Below are positions 1-7,455 of a stretch of DNA of 19,399 nt, piece after piece. A program made the translations under genes and the position numbers. Every line of letters begins with the position of its first letter. Position 1 is the stretch's first letter. A model generated the notes under the pieces. That model worked only from the letters and a program-made list of their open reading frames with translations. It was not told where the DNA came from and did no database searches. The stretch is from positions 1 through 19,399 of the forward strand of contig JAQIBW010000285.1 of NCBI GenBank assembly GCA_027858865.1, given 5' to 3'. The DNA is from Sulfurimonas sp. (GTDB taxonomy: Bacteria > Campylobacterota > Campylobacteria > Campylobacterales > Sulfurimonadaceae).

Positions 1-74
1 TAATTATGGCAAGTAAGATATTTTTATACATTTAATTTTCCAGTTTTTTAAAATTTTATTATGAAATGCCAATC

Positions 75-428
75 TTAATGACCCTTATGCTCTTTTGAAA
101 AGTTTGTTTCATAAATATAAGCGGCTATCTCTTTGAGTGAGTCCATATCGTAGTGCAGATATGGCATAAGCTCATACTTCTTTATAGCTCCAAGCATGAT
201 AGAAGTCTCTTCTTTAGGGTTTTTTACCCATGTAGACATATACTTTATAAAGTCCTCTTTTTTCGGAAATGCCCTAAGGTAATTTTCTCTTACTTTCATC
301 ATCGATGGTGCTGAGACATCTTTTGTTTCAAAGTGACAGGTCACACAGTTCCCATGAAATAGCATCGAGCCGTAGTCACTTGCATAAAGATTCAGTACAA
401 AAGTAAGTACGATGAAAATTTTTTTTAT
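75..428 (-). CDS. Secreted monoheme class I cytochrome c, probable ATA start
   Basis: Small periplasmic electron carrier. One heme-binding CVTCH motif is followed about 50 residues later by a Met in YELMPYLH, a plausible axial ligand, in a mature domain of about 100 residues as usual for small class I cytochromes. The first ATG in this frame (position 365) lies six residues before CVTCH and would give a protein without an export signal, although c-type heme attachment is periplasmic. Reading upstream gives a good signal peptide, KKIFIVLTFVLNLYA then SDYGS. The only start-like codon at its head is ATA at 428-426, or ATT at 419-417. ATA overlaps the stop of the upstream gene as ATAA, exactly where an ATGA coupling would sit, and an AAAAAGG ribosome site lies 7 bases before it. 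I therefore extend the gene to 428 (117 residues). The cytochrome call is firm; the start is inference. Confidence 0.8.
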   Translation of the reverse strand: MKKIFIVLTFVLNLYASDYGSMLFHGNCVTCHFETKDVSAPSMMKVRENYLRAFPKKEDFIKYMSTWVKNPKEETSIMLGAIKKYELMPYLHYDMDSLKEIAAYIYETNFSKEHKGH

Positions 429-1177
429 TTCTTAGCCTTTTTAATCATCTCATATGCTTGGTTTATTTCTTGAGTTTTAGCAGTTGCTTCTTGCATATAT
501 ACTTCACTTTTCCCCTGAGACTTGATGATGTCTGGATGATATTCACGTATTAGTTTTCTATATGCTTTTTTTATCGTGTTTAAATCATCGCTAGAGTTTA
601 CTCCTAAAAGCTTGTAAGCATCTGAGATGTTGAGTTTAGGATGAATATTTTTCATCATTTTTTCAAACTGATCAAAAATAGCGTGGTAATCATTTGGATC
701 AAATTCAAAAGCTGAAGCAATAGTCTGAAGAACCAAGTCCTCATTTTGAGATACTTCTCCATCTATGAATGCCAGTTGAATTAAGAAGCCCATAAATTGT
801 TGTTTCTTCGCTTTATCTCTTTTGATTGCAGAACCAAGAGCATGTGCAATATCTTGGATATTGTCAGTTCTCTCTTTTTCTTCGTTGAATATCTCTTTTA
901 AGATATCTTTAGTTTTTTCAGGTTGTGGAAATACATTTGAAATATCATCAAACATGATGCCAATAAGTTGTGCTTCAAGTGCATCTACTCTTCCATCAGC
1001 CTTGGCAACTTTTGCAACAAGTCCTACAAAAAGACCAAGATCACTTTTTTGAAGTGACTCTTTTGAAACAGAGAAGTTTTTAAATGCTGCTTGAGAGTAT
1101 GCTGTATATCTAGAGTAGCTTTTAAAAATCCAGTAAAAAAACCCACCAACTATAAGTAGTAGTAATAAATTGCCCAT
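425..1177 (-). CDS. djlA: DjlA-like membrane-anchored TerB/J-domain co-chaperone
   Basis: 250 residues. A hydrophobic N-terminal segment (about 3-18) anchors the protein in the inner membrane. A TerB-like helical domain (about 48-165) has two acidic turns, KADGRVDALE near 59 and FIDGEVSQNED near 137. A C-terminal J domain (about 186-250) carries the essential HPD tripeptide at 214-216 and should stimulate the ATPase of a DnaK-type Hsp70. The order anchor-TerB-J matches E. coli DjlA, which is a little longer (about 270 residues). The ribosome site AAAGGAAA lies just before the ATG and a TATAAT lies further upstream. Its stop codon overlaps the proposed start of the downstream cytochrome, so the two are probably co-transcribed. 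Family-level confidence is high; the DjlA name rests on architecture alone. Confidence 0.85.
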   Translation of the reverse strand: MGNLLLLLIVGGFFYWIFKSYSRYTAYSQAAFKNFSVSKESLQKSDLGLFVGLVAKVAKADGRVDALEAQLIGIMFDDISNVFPQPEKTKDILKEIFNEEKERTDNIQDIAHALGSAIKRDKAKKQQFMGFLIQLAFIDGEVSQNEDLVLQTIASAFEFDPNDYHAIFDQFEKMMKNIHPKLNISDAYKLLGVNSSDDLNTIKKAYRKLIREYHPDIIKSQGKSEVYMQEATAKTQEINQAYEMIKKAKK

Positions 1178-1200
1178 AATTTTCCTTTGTTAATCGCATA

Positions 1201-1206
1201 ATTATA
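1201..1206 (-). promoter_or_regulatory. -10 box candidate for the djlA-like/cytochrome pair
   Basis: The minus strand reads TATAAT about 24 bases before the start codon, followed by an AAAGGAAA ribosome site. No convincing -35 hexamer is seen, which is usual for sigma70 promoters of Campylobacterota. Confidence 0.5.
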
Positions 1207-1214
1207 CGAAATCC

Positions 1215-1227
1215 AAGCTAATAGCTT
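1215..1227. repeat. 13-bp perfect palindrome AAGCTA-A-TAGCTT in a divergent promoter region
   Basis: Two 6-base arms flank a single A. The site lies a few bases upstream of the plus-strand TATAAT at 1230 and 9 bases outside the minus-strand TATAAT at 1201. That is an operator-like position able to affect both divergent genes, but a short palindrome in AT-rich DNA can also arise by chance. Confidence 0.3.
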
Positions 1228-1229
1228 GC

Positions 1230-1235
1230 TATAAT
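1230..1235 (+). promoter_or_regulatory. -10 box candidate for the DMT permease
   Basis: A perfect TATAAT lies only 7 bases before the ATG at 1243. Transcription would begin at about 1241-1243, giving a nearly leaderless message, or a leader of about 10 bases if the ATG at 1252 is used. Confidence 0.5.
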
Positions 1236-1242
1236 TGCATTT

Positions 1243-2139
1243 ATGAGAAGAATGAAACAAATAAAAAATTTAAACAATGGTGTAAAATATATGCTTTTGG
1301 CATCGTTTATGTTCGCGATTATGGGTGCATTTGCCAAACTTGCATCAGAGCATATGTCTTCACTTGAAGTCGTATTTTTTAGAAATGTTTTTGGTGTAGT
1401 ACTTATAGGTTACGCTGTATATAAAAATCCTATGACACATAAGGGCGGAAAACCTTTCTTGCTTCTTTTTCGTGGGATTATGGGCTTTACGGCACTTCTC
1501 GCATACTTTTACAATATTGCGAATATTCCTCTTGGAGATGCTGTAACATTTAGTAAAACTGCACCTATTTTTACGGCCATTTTTGCTTGGTTGTTTTTGA
1601 AAGAAAAACTTTCAGCATCTGCATGGTTGGCAGTATTTATTGGTTTTGGCGGTATACTCCTTATCACTCAGCCAAGTGCTATTGGATTTACAAAGTATGA
1701 CATACTTGGGATATTTAGCGGTATCGGAGCGGCTCTAGCTTACACTTCGGTAAGAGAACTTAGAACCTATTACGACACTAGAGCGATAGTTCTCTCTTTT
1801 ACTTTAGTTGGAACAATCGGACCCATATTTCTTTTTGTACTATCAGAATACATTCAGATGCCAGAGTTAGATTTTATAATGGGTAAGTTTATCATGCCAA
1901 GTGGCATTGTCTGGATTTATGTAATAGCACTTGGTATTTTAGGAACACTTTCTCAGTACTTTATGACAAAAGCTTATGGAGAGACTAAGGCTGGAATAGT
2001 TGGAGCGGTTAGTTATACGAACATAGTTTTTGCTATTTTAGTGGGGCTTCTTTTAGGTGATTCCCTGCCAAATATAACTACTGCATCTGGAATCATTTTG
2101 ATTGTATTTGCAGGAATTATAGTGGCTAGAGCTAAGTAG
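1243..2139 (+). CDS. EamA/DMT-superfamily membrane transporter
   Basis: 298 residues with about ten hydrophobic segments arranged as two tandem EamA repeats (about 15-145 and 155-297), the normal plan and length of drug/metabolite transporter permeases. The helix-rich stretches MLLASFMFAIMGAF and GIWVIYV-like repeats, and the boundary motif FGGILLI before the second half, fit the family. Substrate cannot be read from the sequence; members export or import amino acids, metabolites or cofactors. Start choice: the ATG at 1243 is almost at the predicted transcription start, while the ATG at 1252 (MKQIKN) has a GAGAAG only two bases before it, so neither has a normal ribosome site. The gene converges on the GshB-like gene with only 3 bases between stop codons. 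Confidence 0.85.
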   Translation: MRRMKQIKNLNNGVKYMLLASFMFAIMGAFAKLASEHMSSLEVVFFRNVFGVVLIGYAVYKNPMTHKGGKPFLLLFRGIMGFTALLAYFYNIANIPLGDAVTFSKTAPIFTAIFAWLFLKEKLSASAWLAVFIGFGGILLITQPSAIGFTKYDILGIFSGIGAALAYTSVRELRTYYDTRAIVLSFTLVGTIGPIFLFVLSEYIQMPELDFIMGKFIMPSGIVWIYVIALGILGTLSQYFMTKAYGETKAGIVGAVSYTNIVFAILVGLLLGDSLPNITTASGIILIVFAGIIVARAK

Positions 2140-2154
2140 AAATTATTCTCTTAG
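2132..2154. terminator. Possible weak bidirectional hairpin at convergent gene ends
   Basis: CTAAG-(T)-AGAA pairs with TTCT-CTTAG around an ATTA loop, a 9-bp stem with one bulged T. It spans both stop codons of the convergent DMT and GshB-like genes. The stem is AT-rich and no clear U-tract follows, so termination here would be inefficient. Confidence 0.3.
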
Positions 2155-3174
2155 TTCACTAAATCTTTTTAGTAAGTACTCAAGTTCTACTCTTTTCTCA
2201 ACTTTAGCATCTACCTTTTCTTCTAGAAAATCAACTACTTGTTTTTGTAGTTTTAGTTTTTCAAGTTTATTTATATTTGTGATTCCTCCAGGGTTGAGTA
2301 CATTAACTTCAAGGATTTTATCACCAATCATATCAAGACCAACAAAGTATAATCCATCTGCTACAAGTTTAGTTCCTATTTTTTTACAAACTCTTTTTTG
2401 ACTCTCTGTCATTGTGTACTTATGAGCAGTTCCACCGGTTTGTATATTGGCTCTAATCTCACCAGTTGCGGGTTTTCTGTTATATGCACCGATAAATTTT
2501 CCGTTAAGCATTAAAACTCTAACGTCACCATTCTCTGCTCCTTCAATATACTCTTGTAGGATTACGTAGTTGTCACCAGAATCATCGATGTAAAAATCCA
2601 GTAGAGAGTTGATATTTGATCTTGCATTTTTTTCAAGAACAATAACTCCTCTTCCTCCTGAACCATCAAGTGGCTTAAGAATCATTTTTTCATTCTCAGA
2701 CTCGTCAATGGCTTTGTTTATAAATTTTTTACTGCCTGATACATGTGTTATCGGCAAGTATGTGTTATGTGGATCATGAAAGGTTGTAGTGTAAAGTTTG
2801 TTGTTTGCTTTTCTGATTCCATCAACATCATTTATAATAACTACTTCATCTTTTATGGCATCTAAAAAGTTTAGAACAAGGGGGTTGATTGGAGGATCTT
2901 TACGAATCATCATACAGTCAAAAGCATGGAGAGCTTTTAGCTTTTTATCAAATGTTACTTTTTTATAAAATGACACAATATTCTCTGGAATTTTGTCCAT
3001 TACATTTATAGTTTCTATAAAACCATGAACAACATTATTTCTAACTGTAAGGTTGTCAGTATAAAGGACTGAAACCTCATGATCTCTAATTAAACACTCT
3101 TTGATTATTGCCAATGTTGAACTGTTTATAGGGTCAATTGAGTCCCAGCTTGCGATGATAAAACCTACATGCAT
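2143..3174 (-). CDS. gshB: GshB-like ATP-grasp ligase (glutathione synthetase family)
   Basis: 343 residues. GshB-type features in order: MMIRKDPPI near 88-96, the glycine-rich ATP loop KPLDGSGGRG (167-176), GDVRVLMLNG (216-225), RKPATGEIRANIQTGG (233-248) and the metal/ATP-binding EVNVLNPGG (289-297). True GshB joins gamma-glutamylcysteine to glycine using ATP in the cytoplasm. The last motif differs from the EINVTSPT type I recall for E. coli GshB, and no gshA-like gene is in the window, so the substrate may differ. The start is supported by GGAGAT six bases upstream and a TATACT further up. It is divergent from kdsA. The ATP-grasp/GshB family is clear; the exact reaction is inference. Confidence 0.75.
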   Translation of the reverse strand: MHVGFIIASWDSIDPINSSTLAIIKECLIRDHEVSVLYTDNLTVRNNVVHGFIETINVMDKIPENIVSFYKKVTFDKKLKALHAFDCMMIRKDPPINPLVLNFLDAIKDEVVIINDVDGIRKANNKLYTTTFHDPHNTYLPITHVSGSKKFINKAIDESENEKMILKPLDGSGGRGVIVLEKNARSNINSLLDFYIDDSGDNYVILQEYIEGAENGDVRVLMLNGKFIGAYNRKPATGEIRANIQTGGTAHKYTMTESQKRVCKKIGTKLVADGLYFVGLDMIGDKILEVNVLNPGGITNINKLEKLKLQKQVVDFLEEKVDAKVEKRVELEYLLKRFSELRE

Positions 3175-3208
3175 ATGTCGATCTCCATGTTAATATATTT
3201 GTTGCGAA

Positions 3209-3214
3209 AGTATA
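3209..3214 (-). promoter_or_regulatory. -10 box candidate for the GshB-like gene
   Basis: The minus strand reads TATACT about 35 bases before the start codon, with a GGAGAT ribosome site between. No obvious -35 box. Confidence 0.4.
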
Positions 3215-3322
3215 CATCATGTTTGTATAAAAAAGAGCTACTTTTTTAAGAAAAAACTTCTAATAATTGTACTCCTGCAATTAAAGAAGGCTATTGTTAA
3301 TAGCACTTTAAATCAATTATGA

Positions 3323-3328
3323 TACAAT
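3323..3328 (+). promoter_or_regulatory. -10 box candidate for the kdsA operon
   Basis: TACAAT, within TATGATACAAT, lies about 38 bases before the kdsA start, followed by the AAAGGT ribosome site. A small 6-bp dyad GCTATT-GTT-AATAGC sits just upstream at 3290-3304. It probably drives the long plus-strand operon at least through nusB. Confidence 0.4.
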
Positions 3329-3366
3329 CTCTACTTTATTTTTAAACAGTATTCAAAGGTAAATTA

Positions 3367-4161
3367 ATGGTATTACTAACAGGGCCTTGTGTCATTGAGA
3401 GTGAAGAAAATATATTTAAAATTGCTAAAGCTTTAGAGTCGTACCACCAAGATGAGTCTATAGATTTTTATTTTAAAGCTAGTTTTGACAAAGCAAACAG
3501 AACATCTTTGGAGAGCTTTCGCGGTCTTGGTATGCAAGAGGGTCTTAGAATCCTTCAAAAAGTCAAAGATGATTTTGGATATAAAATAGTTACAGATGTA
3601 CATGAGTCAGTTCAAGTACCTACTGTTGCAGAGGTAGCAGATATGTTACAGATTCCTGCGTTTTTATGTCGTCAAACAGACTTATTAGTAGCTTGTGCAA
3701 AAACAGATGCTAAGATTAACATTAAAAAAGGGCAGTTTTTAAGTGGTGACGCTATGCTTTACCCTGTACTTAAAGTACTTCAAACTAGAGGCTGTAACGA
3801 AGCTACTTATGAAAATGCTCTAAAACATGGAGTATATCTTTGTGAGAGAGGAAACTCTTTTGGCTACGGGAATATGGTTGTAGATATGAGAAACTTGGTG
3901 ACTATGAGAAAGTTTGCACCGGTTATTTTTGATGCTACTCACTCTGTTCAGATGCCAACAGCCGTAGGTGGTAAAACAGGAGGAGACTCTTCTATGGTTC
4001 CATATCTTGCATCTGGAGCTGCCGCGGTTGGTGTTGATGGTTTCTTTATGGAAACACATTTTGACCCAAGCGTAGCACTAAGTGATGGTCCAAATATGAT
4101 AAAACTAGATGAGCTAGAAGCTCTTGTAGCAAAAATTAAGAAAATTCAAGAAATAAAATAA
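3367..4161 (+). CDS. kdsA: 3-deoxy-8-phosphooctulonate synthase (KDO-8-P synthase), metal-dependent type
   Basis: 264 residues, full length. Condenses phosphoenolpyruvate with arabinose 5-phosphate to KDO 8-phosphate for the lipopolysaccharide inner core. Family motifs are intact: GPCVIES at the N-terminus, KASFDKANRTS (37-47), TDVHE (76-80), FLCRQTDLL (99-107), RGNSFGYGNM (161-170), FDATHSVQ (188-195), the KTGGDS loop (203-208) and LSDGPN (238-243). Cys8, His192, Glu229 and Asp240 correspond to the four metal ligands of the metal-dependent class (Aquifex aeolicus type). The metal-independent E. coli enzyme has Asn in place of the Cys. Start supported by AAAGGT eight bases upstream. It opens a plus-strand operon and is followed after 16 bases by ribH. 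Confidence 0.97.
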   Translation: MVLLTGPCVIESEENIFKIAKALESYHQDESIDFYFKASFDKANRTSLESFRGLGMQEGLRILQKVKDDFGYKIVTDVHESVQVPTVAEVADMLQIPAFLCRQTDLLVACAKTDAKINIKKGQFLSGDAMLYPVLKVLQTRGCNEATYENALKHGVYLCERGNSFGYGNMVVDMRNLVTMRKFAPVIFDATHSVQMPTAVGGKTGGDSSMVPYLASGAAAVGVDGFFMETHFDPSVALSDGPNMIKLDELEALVAKIKKIQEIK

Positions 4162-4177
4162 AATTAAGGAAAATTAG

Positions 4178-4642
4178 ATGAAGTTAGTTGAAGGTAAATT
4201 AAAAGTAATCAATGGCAAAAAAATCGCTATTGTTAGTACAAGATGGAATCATTTTATTGTTGATAGATTAGTTGAGGGTGCAGAGGATGCATTTAACCGT
4301 CATGGCGGAAATAAAGATGAACTTACGCATGTTTTAATTCCTGGAGCATTTGAACTTCCAATGGTTATTGACCAAATTTTAGCATCTGGCAAGTACGATG
4401 CAGTTTGTGCTTTAGGTGCAGTTATCCGTGGAGCAACACCTCATTTTGATTATGTTTCTGCTGAAGCAACTAAAGGTATAGCAACTATGAGTCTTAAGTA
4501 CCAAAAGCCAGTTTCATTTGGTTTACTTACTACTGACACTATCGAGCAAGCTATCGAGAGAGCTGGTACAAAAGCCGGTAATAAAGGTTTTGAAGCAATG
4601 ACTACTGTTATTGAGATGCTTGACCTATATGAGAACATCTAA
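4178..4642 (+). CDS. ribH: 6,7-dimethyl-8-ribityllumazine synthase
   Basis: 154 residues, typical for the family. Joins 5-amino-6-ribitylaminouracil with 3,4-dihydroxy-2-butanone 4-phosphate to make lumazine, the penultimate step of riboflavin synthesis. Seen: RWNHFI near 22 (aromatic stacking of the pyrimidine), IPGAFELP (54-61), GAVIRGATPHFDYV (80-93) with the catalytic His at 89, and GLLTTDT in the second half. The ribosome site AAGGA lies 8 bases before the ATG. The stop overlaps the nusB start as TAATG, implying translational coupling. Confidence 0.97.
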   Translation: MKLVEGKLKVINGKKIAIVSTRWNHFIVDRLVEGAEDAFNRHGGNKDELTHVLIPGAFELPMVIDQILASGKYDAVCALGAVIRGATPHFDYVSAEATKGIATMSLKYQKPVSFGLLTTDTIEQAIERAGTKAGNKGFEAMTTVIEMLDLYENI

Positions 4643-5046
4643 TGGCAACTAGACATCATGCGCGTATGGCAGTTGTTAGCCTCCTTTATGCTTATGACTT
4701 AGGAAATGGAAACATTGCTGATCATACAGATGAGATTTTAGAAGAGAAAAAGATTCGTAACAAACAAAGAGATTTTGCATTAGCACTTTTTGAAGGTGTA
4801 ATGGAGAATCTTGAAGCTTGTGATAAGTCAATAATTGAGCATTTAAAAGAGTGGGATTTTGAGAGATTAGGAGCTATTGAGAGAGCAACTCTTAGACTTG
4901 CTACTTACGAGATTCTTTTTGGTGAGCTTGACTCTGCTGTTGTTATCAATGAAGCTGTTGAGATTACAAAAGCTTTTGGAACTGAGCAGTCTCCTAAGTT
5001 TATCAATGGTGTTCTTGACGCTATTTCAAAAGATAAACCAGCATAA
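4642..5046 (+). CDS. nusB: Transcription antitermination factor NusB
   Basis: 134 residues. All-helical RNA-binding protein that with NusE (S10) recognises boxA in rRNA leaders and supports processive antitermination. Seen: the N-terminal RHHARMAVVSLLYAYD, equivalent to the basic helix of NusB, and the C-terminal signature VVINEAVEITKAFGTEQ followed by KFINGVLDAI. The start overlaps the ribH stop by one base. The kdsA-ribH-nusB order is shared with C. jejuni as I recall it, where pyrF follows; here a cytochrome gene follows instead, after 3 bases. Confidence 0.95.
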   Translation: MATRHHARMAVVSLLYAYDLGNGNIADHTDEILEEKKIRNKQRDFALALFEGVMENLEACDKSIIEHLKEWDFERLGAIERATLRLATYEILFGELDSAVVINEAVEITKAFGTEQSPKFINGVLDAISKDKPA

Positions 5047-5049
5047 TAT

Positions 5050-7455
5050 ATGAATAAAATTGCTTTCTTCTTCGTACTGTTTTCTTCTTTACTTTTTGGT
5101 GCAAACGAGTGTATAGTTTGTCATGAAGGCATCGAAGACATAAGAGACAGAGACTCGGGTATGATGAAGGCAATTTTAGAAGTAGCAGACAAAGCAGGTC
5201 ACAAAGGCAACGATTGTATCGTTTGTCATGGTGGAAATCCATCCAACAAGAGTGTAAAGTATGCTCATCAAGGTACTGTAAAGTATTTTAAAACGCATAA
5301 AGGTCCTAAAAATTATTATCCTGCACCAGGAAGTACATGGATAAATAAAAATACTTGTGAAACATGTCACCCAAATCAAGTGGGTTCTCAGATGAACTCT
5401 TTAATGATGACAGAGCAGGGCAAGATTCAAGGGGCTATGTGGAGTTTTGGTGCAAAAGAGGGTTATAAGCACAGTGCTGGAACTTACGACACCAAAAATC
5501 CAGATAATCCAGATAAACGCCTAGGTACAGATGTATATAAAAAATATATGCAAAAGCTTGCAACAATGGAACCACAAGCTTTTCCAGATGAGATGCATGA
5601 ACTCCCAGATGCGCCGACTGTTGAAGAGGTTCATAAAGATCCATCTTTAGCTGTTTATACTTACCTTCGTCAAGAGTGTCTGAGATGTCATACTGGAAGT
5701 AAAGGTAGACAAGTACGAGGTGACTACAGAGGAATAGGCTGTGCATCTTGTCACATTCCTTACTCAAATGAGGGTTACTACGAAGGCGGAGATAAAAAGA
5801 TTTCCAAAAAAAAAGGGCATCTATTAACTCACCAGATTCAAAGTTCAAGAAAAGTAAAAGTAAGTGTTAATGACATAAACTACTCTGGTGTTCCGGTTGA
5901 GACATGTTCTACTTGTCATAACCGTGGAAAACGTATCGGTGTTTCTTACCAAGGACTTATGGAGACAGAGTACCAATCTACATTTGATAGTGATGGAAAT
6001 GCTCAGCCAAAACTTCATACTAAACGTTACTTGCATATGAAAGAGGATATTCACTACCAAAAAGGGATGCTTTGTCAGGATTGTCATACTTCAAATGACC
6101 TTCATGGTGATGGTTTTTTAGGTGGTGCAAACTTAGCTGCGGTTGAGATAGAGTGTCAAGATTGTCATGGAACTACTAAAAAATATCCTTGGGAACTTCC
6201 TATTGGTTATTCTGATGAGTTTAACACTACGCAGGCAACGGGTGAGGGCAGAGGTGTTGCTAAAAGTGTAGCCAAGTATCTAAAGCAGGGTTATGTTCCT
6301 GAGCCTGAAGATGGTTATATTTTAACTGCACGTGGAAATCCACTTCCAAAAGCAGTTAAAAAGGGTAACAAGATTATTATGCATCTGGCATCTGGAAAAG
6401 ATATAGAGCTAAAACCGCTCAAACTTTTAAAAGAAACAAAAGCACTATCTAAAAAAGCACTTATCTCTATGGATGTAATCGAACCTCATACAACAAAGAT
6501 GGAGTGTTACACTTGTCATGCTACTTGGGCGCCACAATGTTATGGTTGTCATGTGAAAATTGACTACTCAGATGGAAAGCAAAATCCAGACTATGTAAAA
6601 GCTTCACATGATCAAGATATTCATGGAACTACGGGTGGTATGAGAGATTTGAAAAAGTATTTAGTCCCAGGAAAAGTTACAGAGACTAGAAGTTACTTAA
6701 GATGGGAAGACCCAGCCTTAGCACAAAACGGTGAGGGAAGAGTCTCTCCTGTTGTTCCAGGTTGTCAGACTACTATTACGGTTATCGGTAAAGATGGAAA
6801 AGCACTTCTACAAAATCACATCTTTAAAATTCCAAATGTGGAAGGTGCTGGCGAAGAGGGACAAAATGCTATAGATATGTCACCTATTCAGCCTCACACA
6901 ATTCAAAAAGAATCAAGAAGCTGTGAGTCTTGTCATGCATCTGATAAAGCTCTTGGACTTGGTGTTGGCGGTGGCAAACTAAATGCTGATCCAAGTAAGA
7001 CTACAATTATTGATTTGATGAGTCCAGATAGAAAGATACTTCCAAACAAGACTGATGAGCAGATTCCGGCTATACCGAATCTAAAACATGACTACTCTCA
7101 GTTTATAGATGAAAACGGCACACAACTTATGACAGTTGGACATCACTTCAAACTCTCACAGCCACTTAGTAAAGAGCAAAGAGATAAGCTAGACCGTCGC
7201 GGTGTTTGTTTATCTTGTCACCAAGATATACCAAAAGGTAATCTGGCAATCTCAGCGATAACACATATAGCAGAGATGGCAGAGATAAATATAGATACAA
7301 AAACACACTCTAGCTTACTAAACAAACTCTTAAATCTTGGAGCTTGGATTCAAGTAATAGGTGGACTTTTTGGTTCACTGATTATAATGTTTGGTATATA
7401 TGTTTTCTTTTTTAAAAAAGAACCAAAAAATCCAAGAAATGAAGGATGGAAATAA
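5050..7455 (+). CDS. Dodecaheme (12 x CxxCH) membrane-anchored cytochrome c
   Basis: 801 residues. An N-terminal signal peptide (about 1-18, cut before NECIVCH) sends it to the periplasm, and a C-terminal hydrophobic helix (about 763-787) followed by a basic tail anchors it in the inner membrane. Twelve CxxCH motifs begin at Cys 21, 56, 103, 210, 231, 286, 342, 369, 486, 497, 625 and 720. There is no variant heme motif such as CxxCK or CX15CH, so it is not a typical NrfA or MccA reductase. Spacing is uneven: hemes 4-8 are clustered, while 374-485 and 502-624 carry no heme and may form separate folds. Cys572 (GCQTT) is the one cysteine outside heme motifs. Likely a quinol-linked electron conduit or terminal reductase; the substrate is unknown and I recognise no named family. 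It has a weak ribosome site 3 bases after nusB, and its stop overlaps the DUF302 gene, a probable partner. Confidence 0.9.
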   Translation: MNKIAFFFVLFSSLLFGANECIVCHEGIEDIRDRDSGMMKAILEVADKAGHKGNDCIVCHGGNPSNKSVKYAHQGTVKYFKTHKGPKNYYPAPGSTWINKNTCETCHPNQVGSQMNSLMMTEQGKIQGAMWSFGAKEGYKHSAGTYDTKNPDNPDKRLGTDVYKKYMQKLATMEPQAFPDEMHELPDAPTVEEVHKDPSLAVYTYLRQECLRCHTGSKGRQVRGDYRGIGCASCHIPYSNEGYYEGGDKKISKKKGHLLTHQIQSSRKVKVSVNDINYSGVPVETCSTCHNRGKRIGVSYQGLMETEYQSTFDSDGNAQPKLHTKRYLHMKEDIHYQKGMLCQDCHTSNDLHGDGFLGGANLAAVEIECQDCHGTTKKYPWELPIGYSDEFNTTQATGEGRGVAKSVAKYLKQGYVPEPEDGYILTARGNPLPKAVKKGNKIIMHLASGKDIELKPLKLLKETKALSKKALISMDVIEPHTTKMECYTCHATWAPQCYGCHVKIDYSDGKQNPDYVKASHDQDIHGTTGGMRDLKKYLVPGKVTETRSYLRWEDPALAQNGEGRVSPVVPGCQTTITVIGKDGKALLQNHIFKIPNVEGAGEEGQNAIDMSPIQPHTIQKESRSCESCHASDKALGLGVGGGKLNADPSKTTIIDLMSPDRKILPNKTDEQIPAIPNLKHDYSQFIDENGTQLMTVGHHFKLSQPLSKEQRDKLDRRGVCLSCHQDIPKGNLAISAITHIAEMAEINIDTKTHSSLLNKLLNLGAWIQVIGGLFGSLIIMFGIYVFFFKKEPKNPRNEGWK

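Noticed and set aside
822..1052. Plus-strand open frame of 76 codons opposite the djlA-like gene
   Set aside because: It is fully antisense to a well-supported J-domain gene, with no family features or ribosome site.
3229..3247. AAAAAAG/CTTTTTT hairpin in the gshB-kdsA intergenic region
   Set aside because: Only one G-C pair; it lies between two divergent promoters where a terminator makes no sense. Probably a chance result of A/T runs.
5435..5848. Minus-strand open frame of 137 codons opposite the 12-heme cytochrome
   Set aside because: It mirrors codons of the cytochrome, shows no recognisable domain, and lies wholly within a gene with twelve intact heme motifs.
6763..6777. GCQTT as a possible degenerate thirteenth heme site
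   Set aside because: No second Cys and no His follow, so no heme could be attached covalently. Treated as an isolated cysteine.
7446..7454. Upstream in-frame ATG for the DUF302 gene
   Set aside because: It would place charged MEI before the signal peptide. The ATG at 7455 has better Shine-Dalgarno spacing and TAATG coupling.
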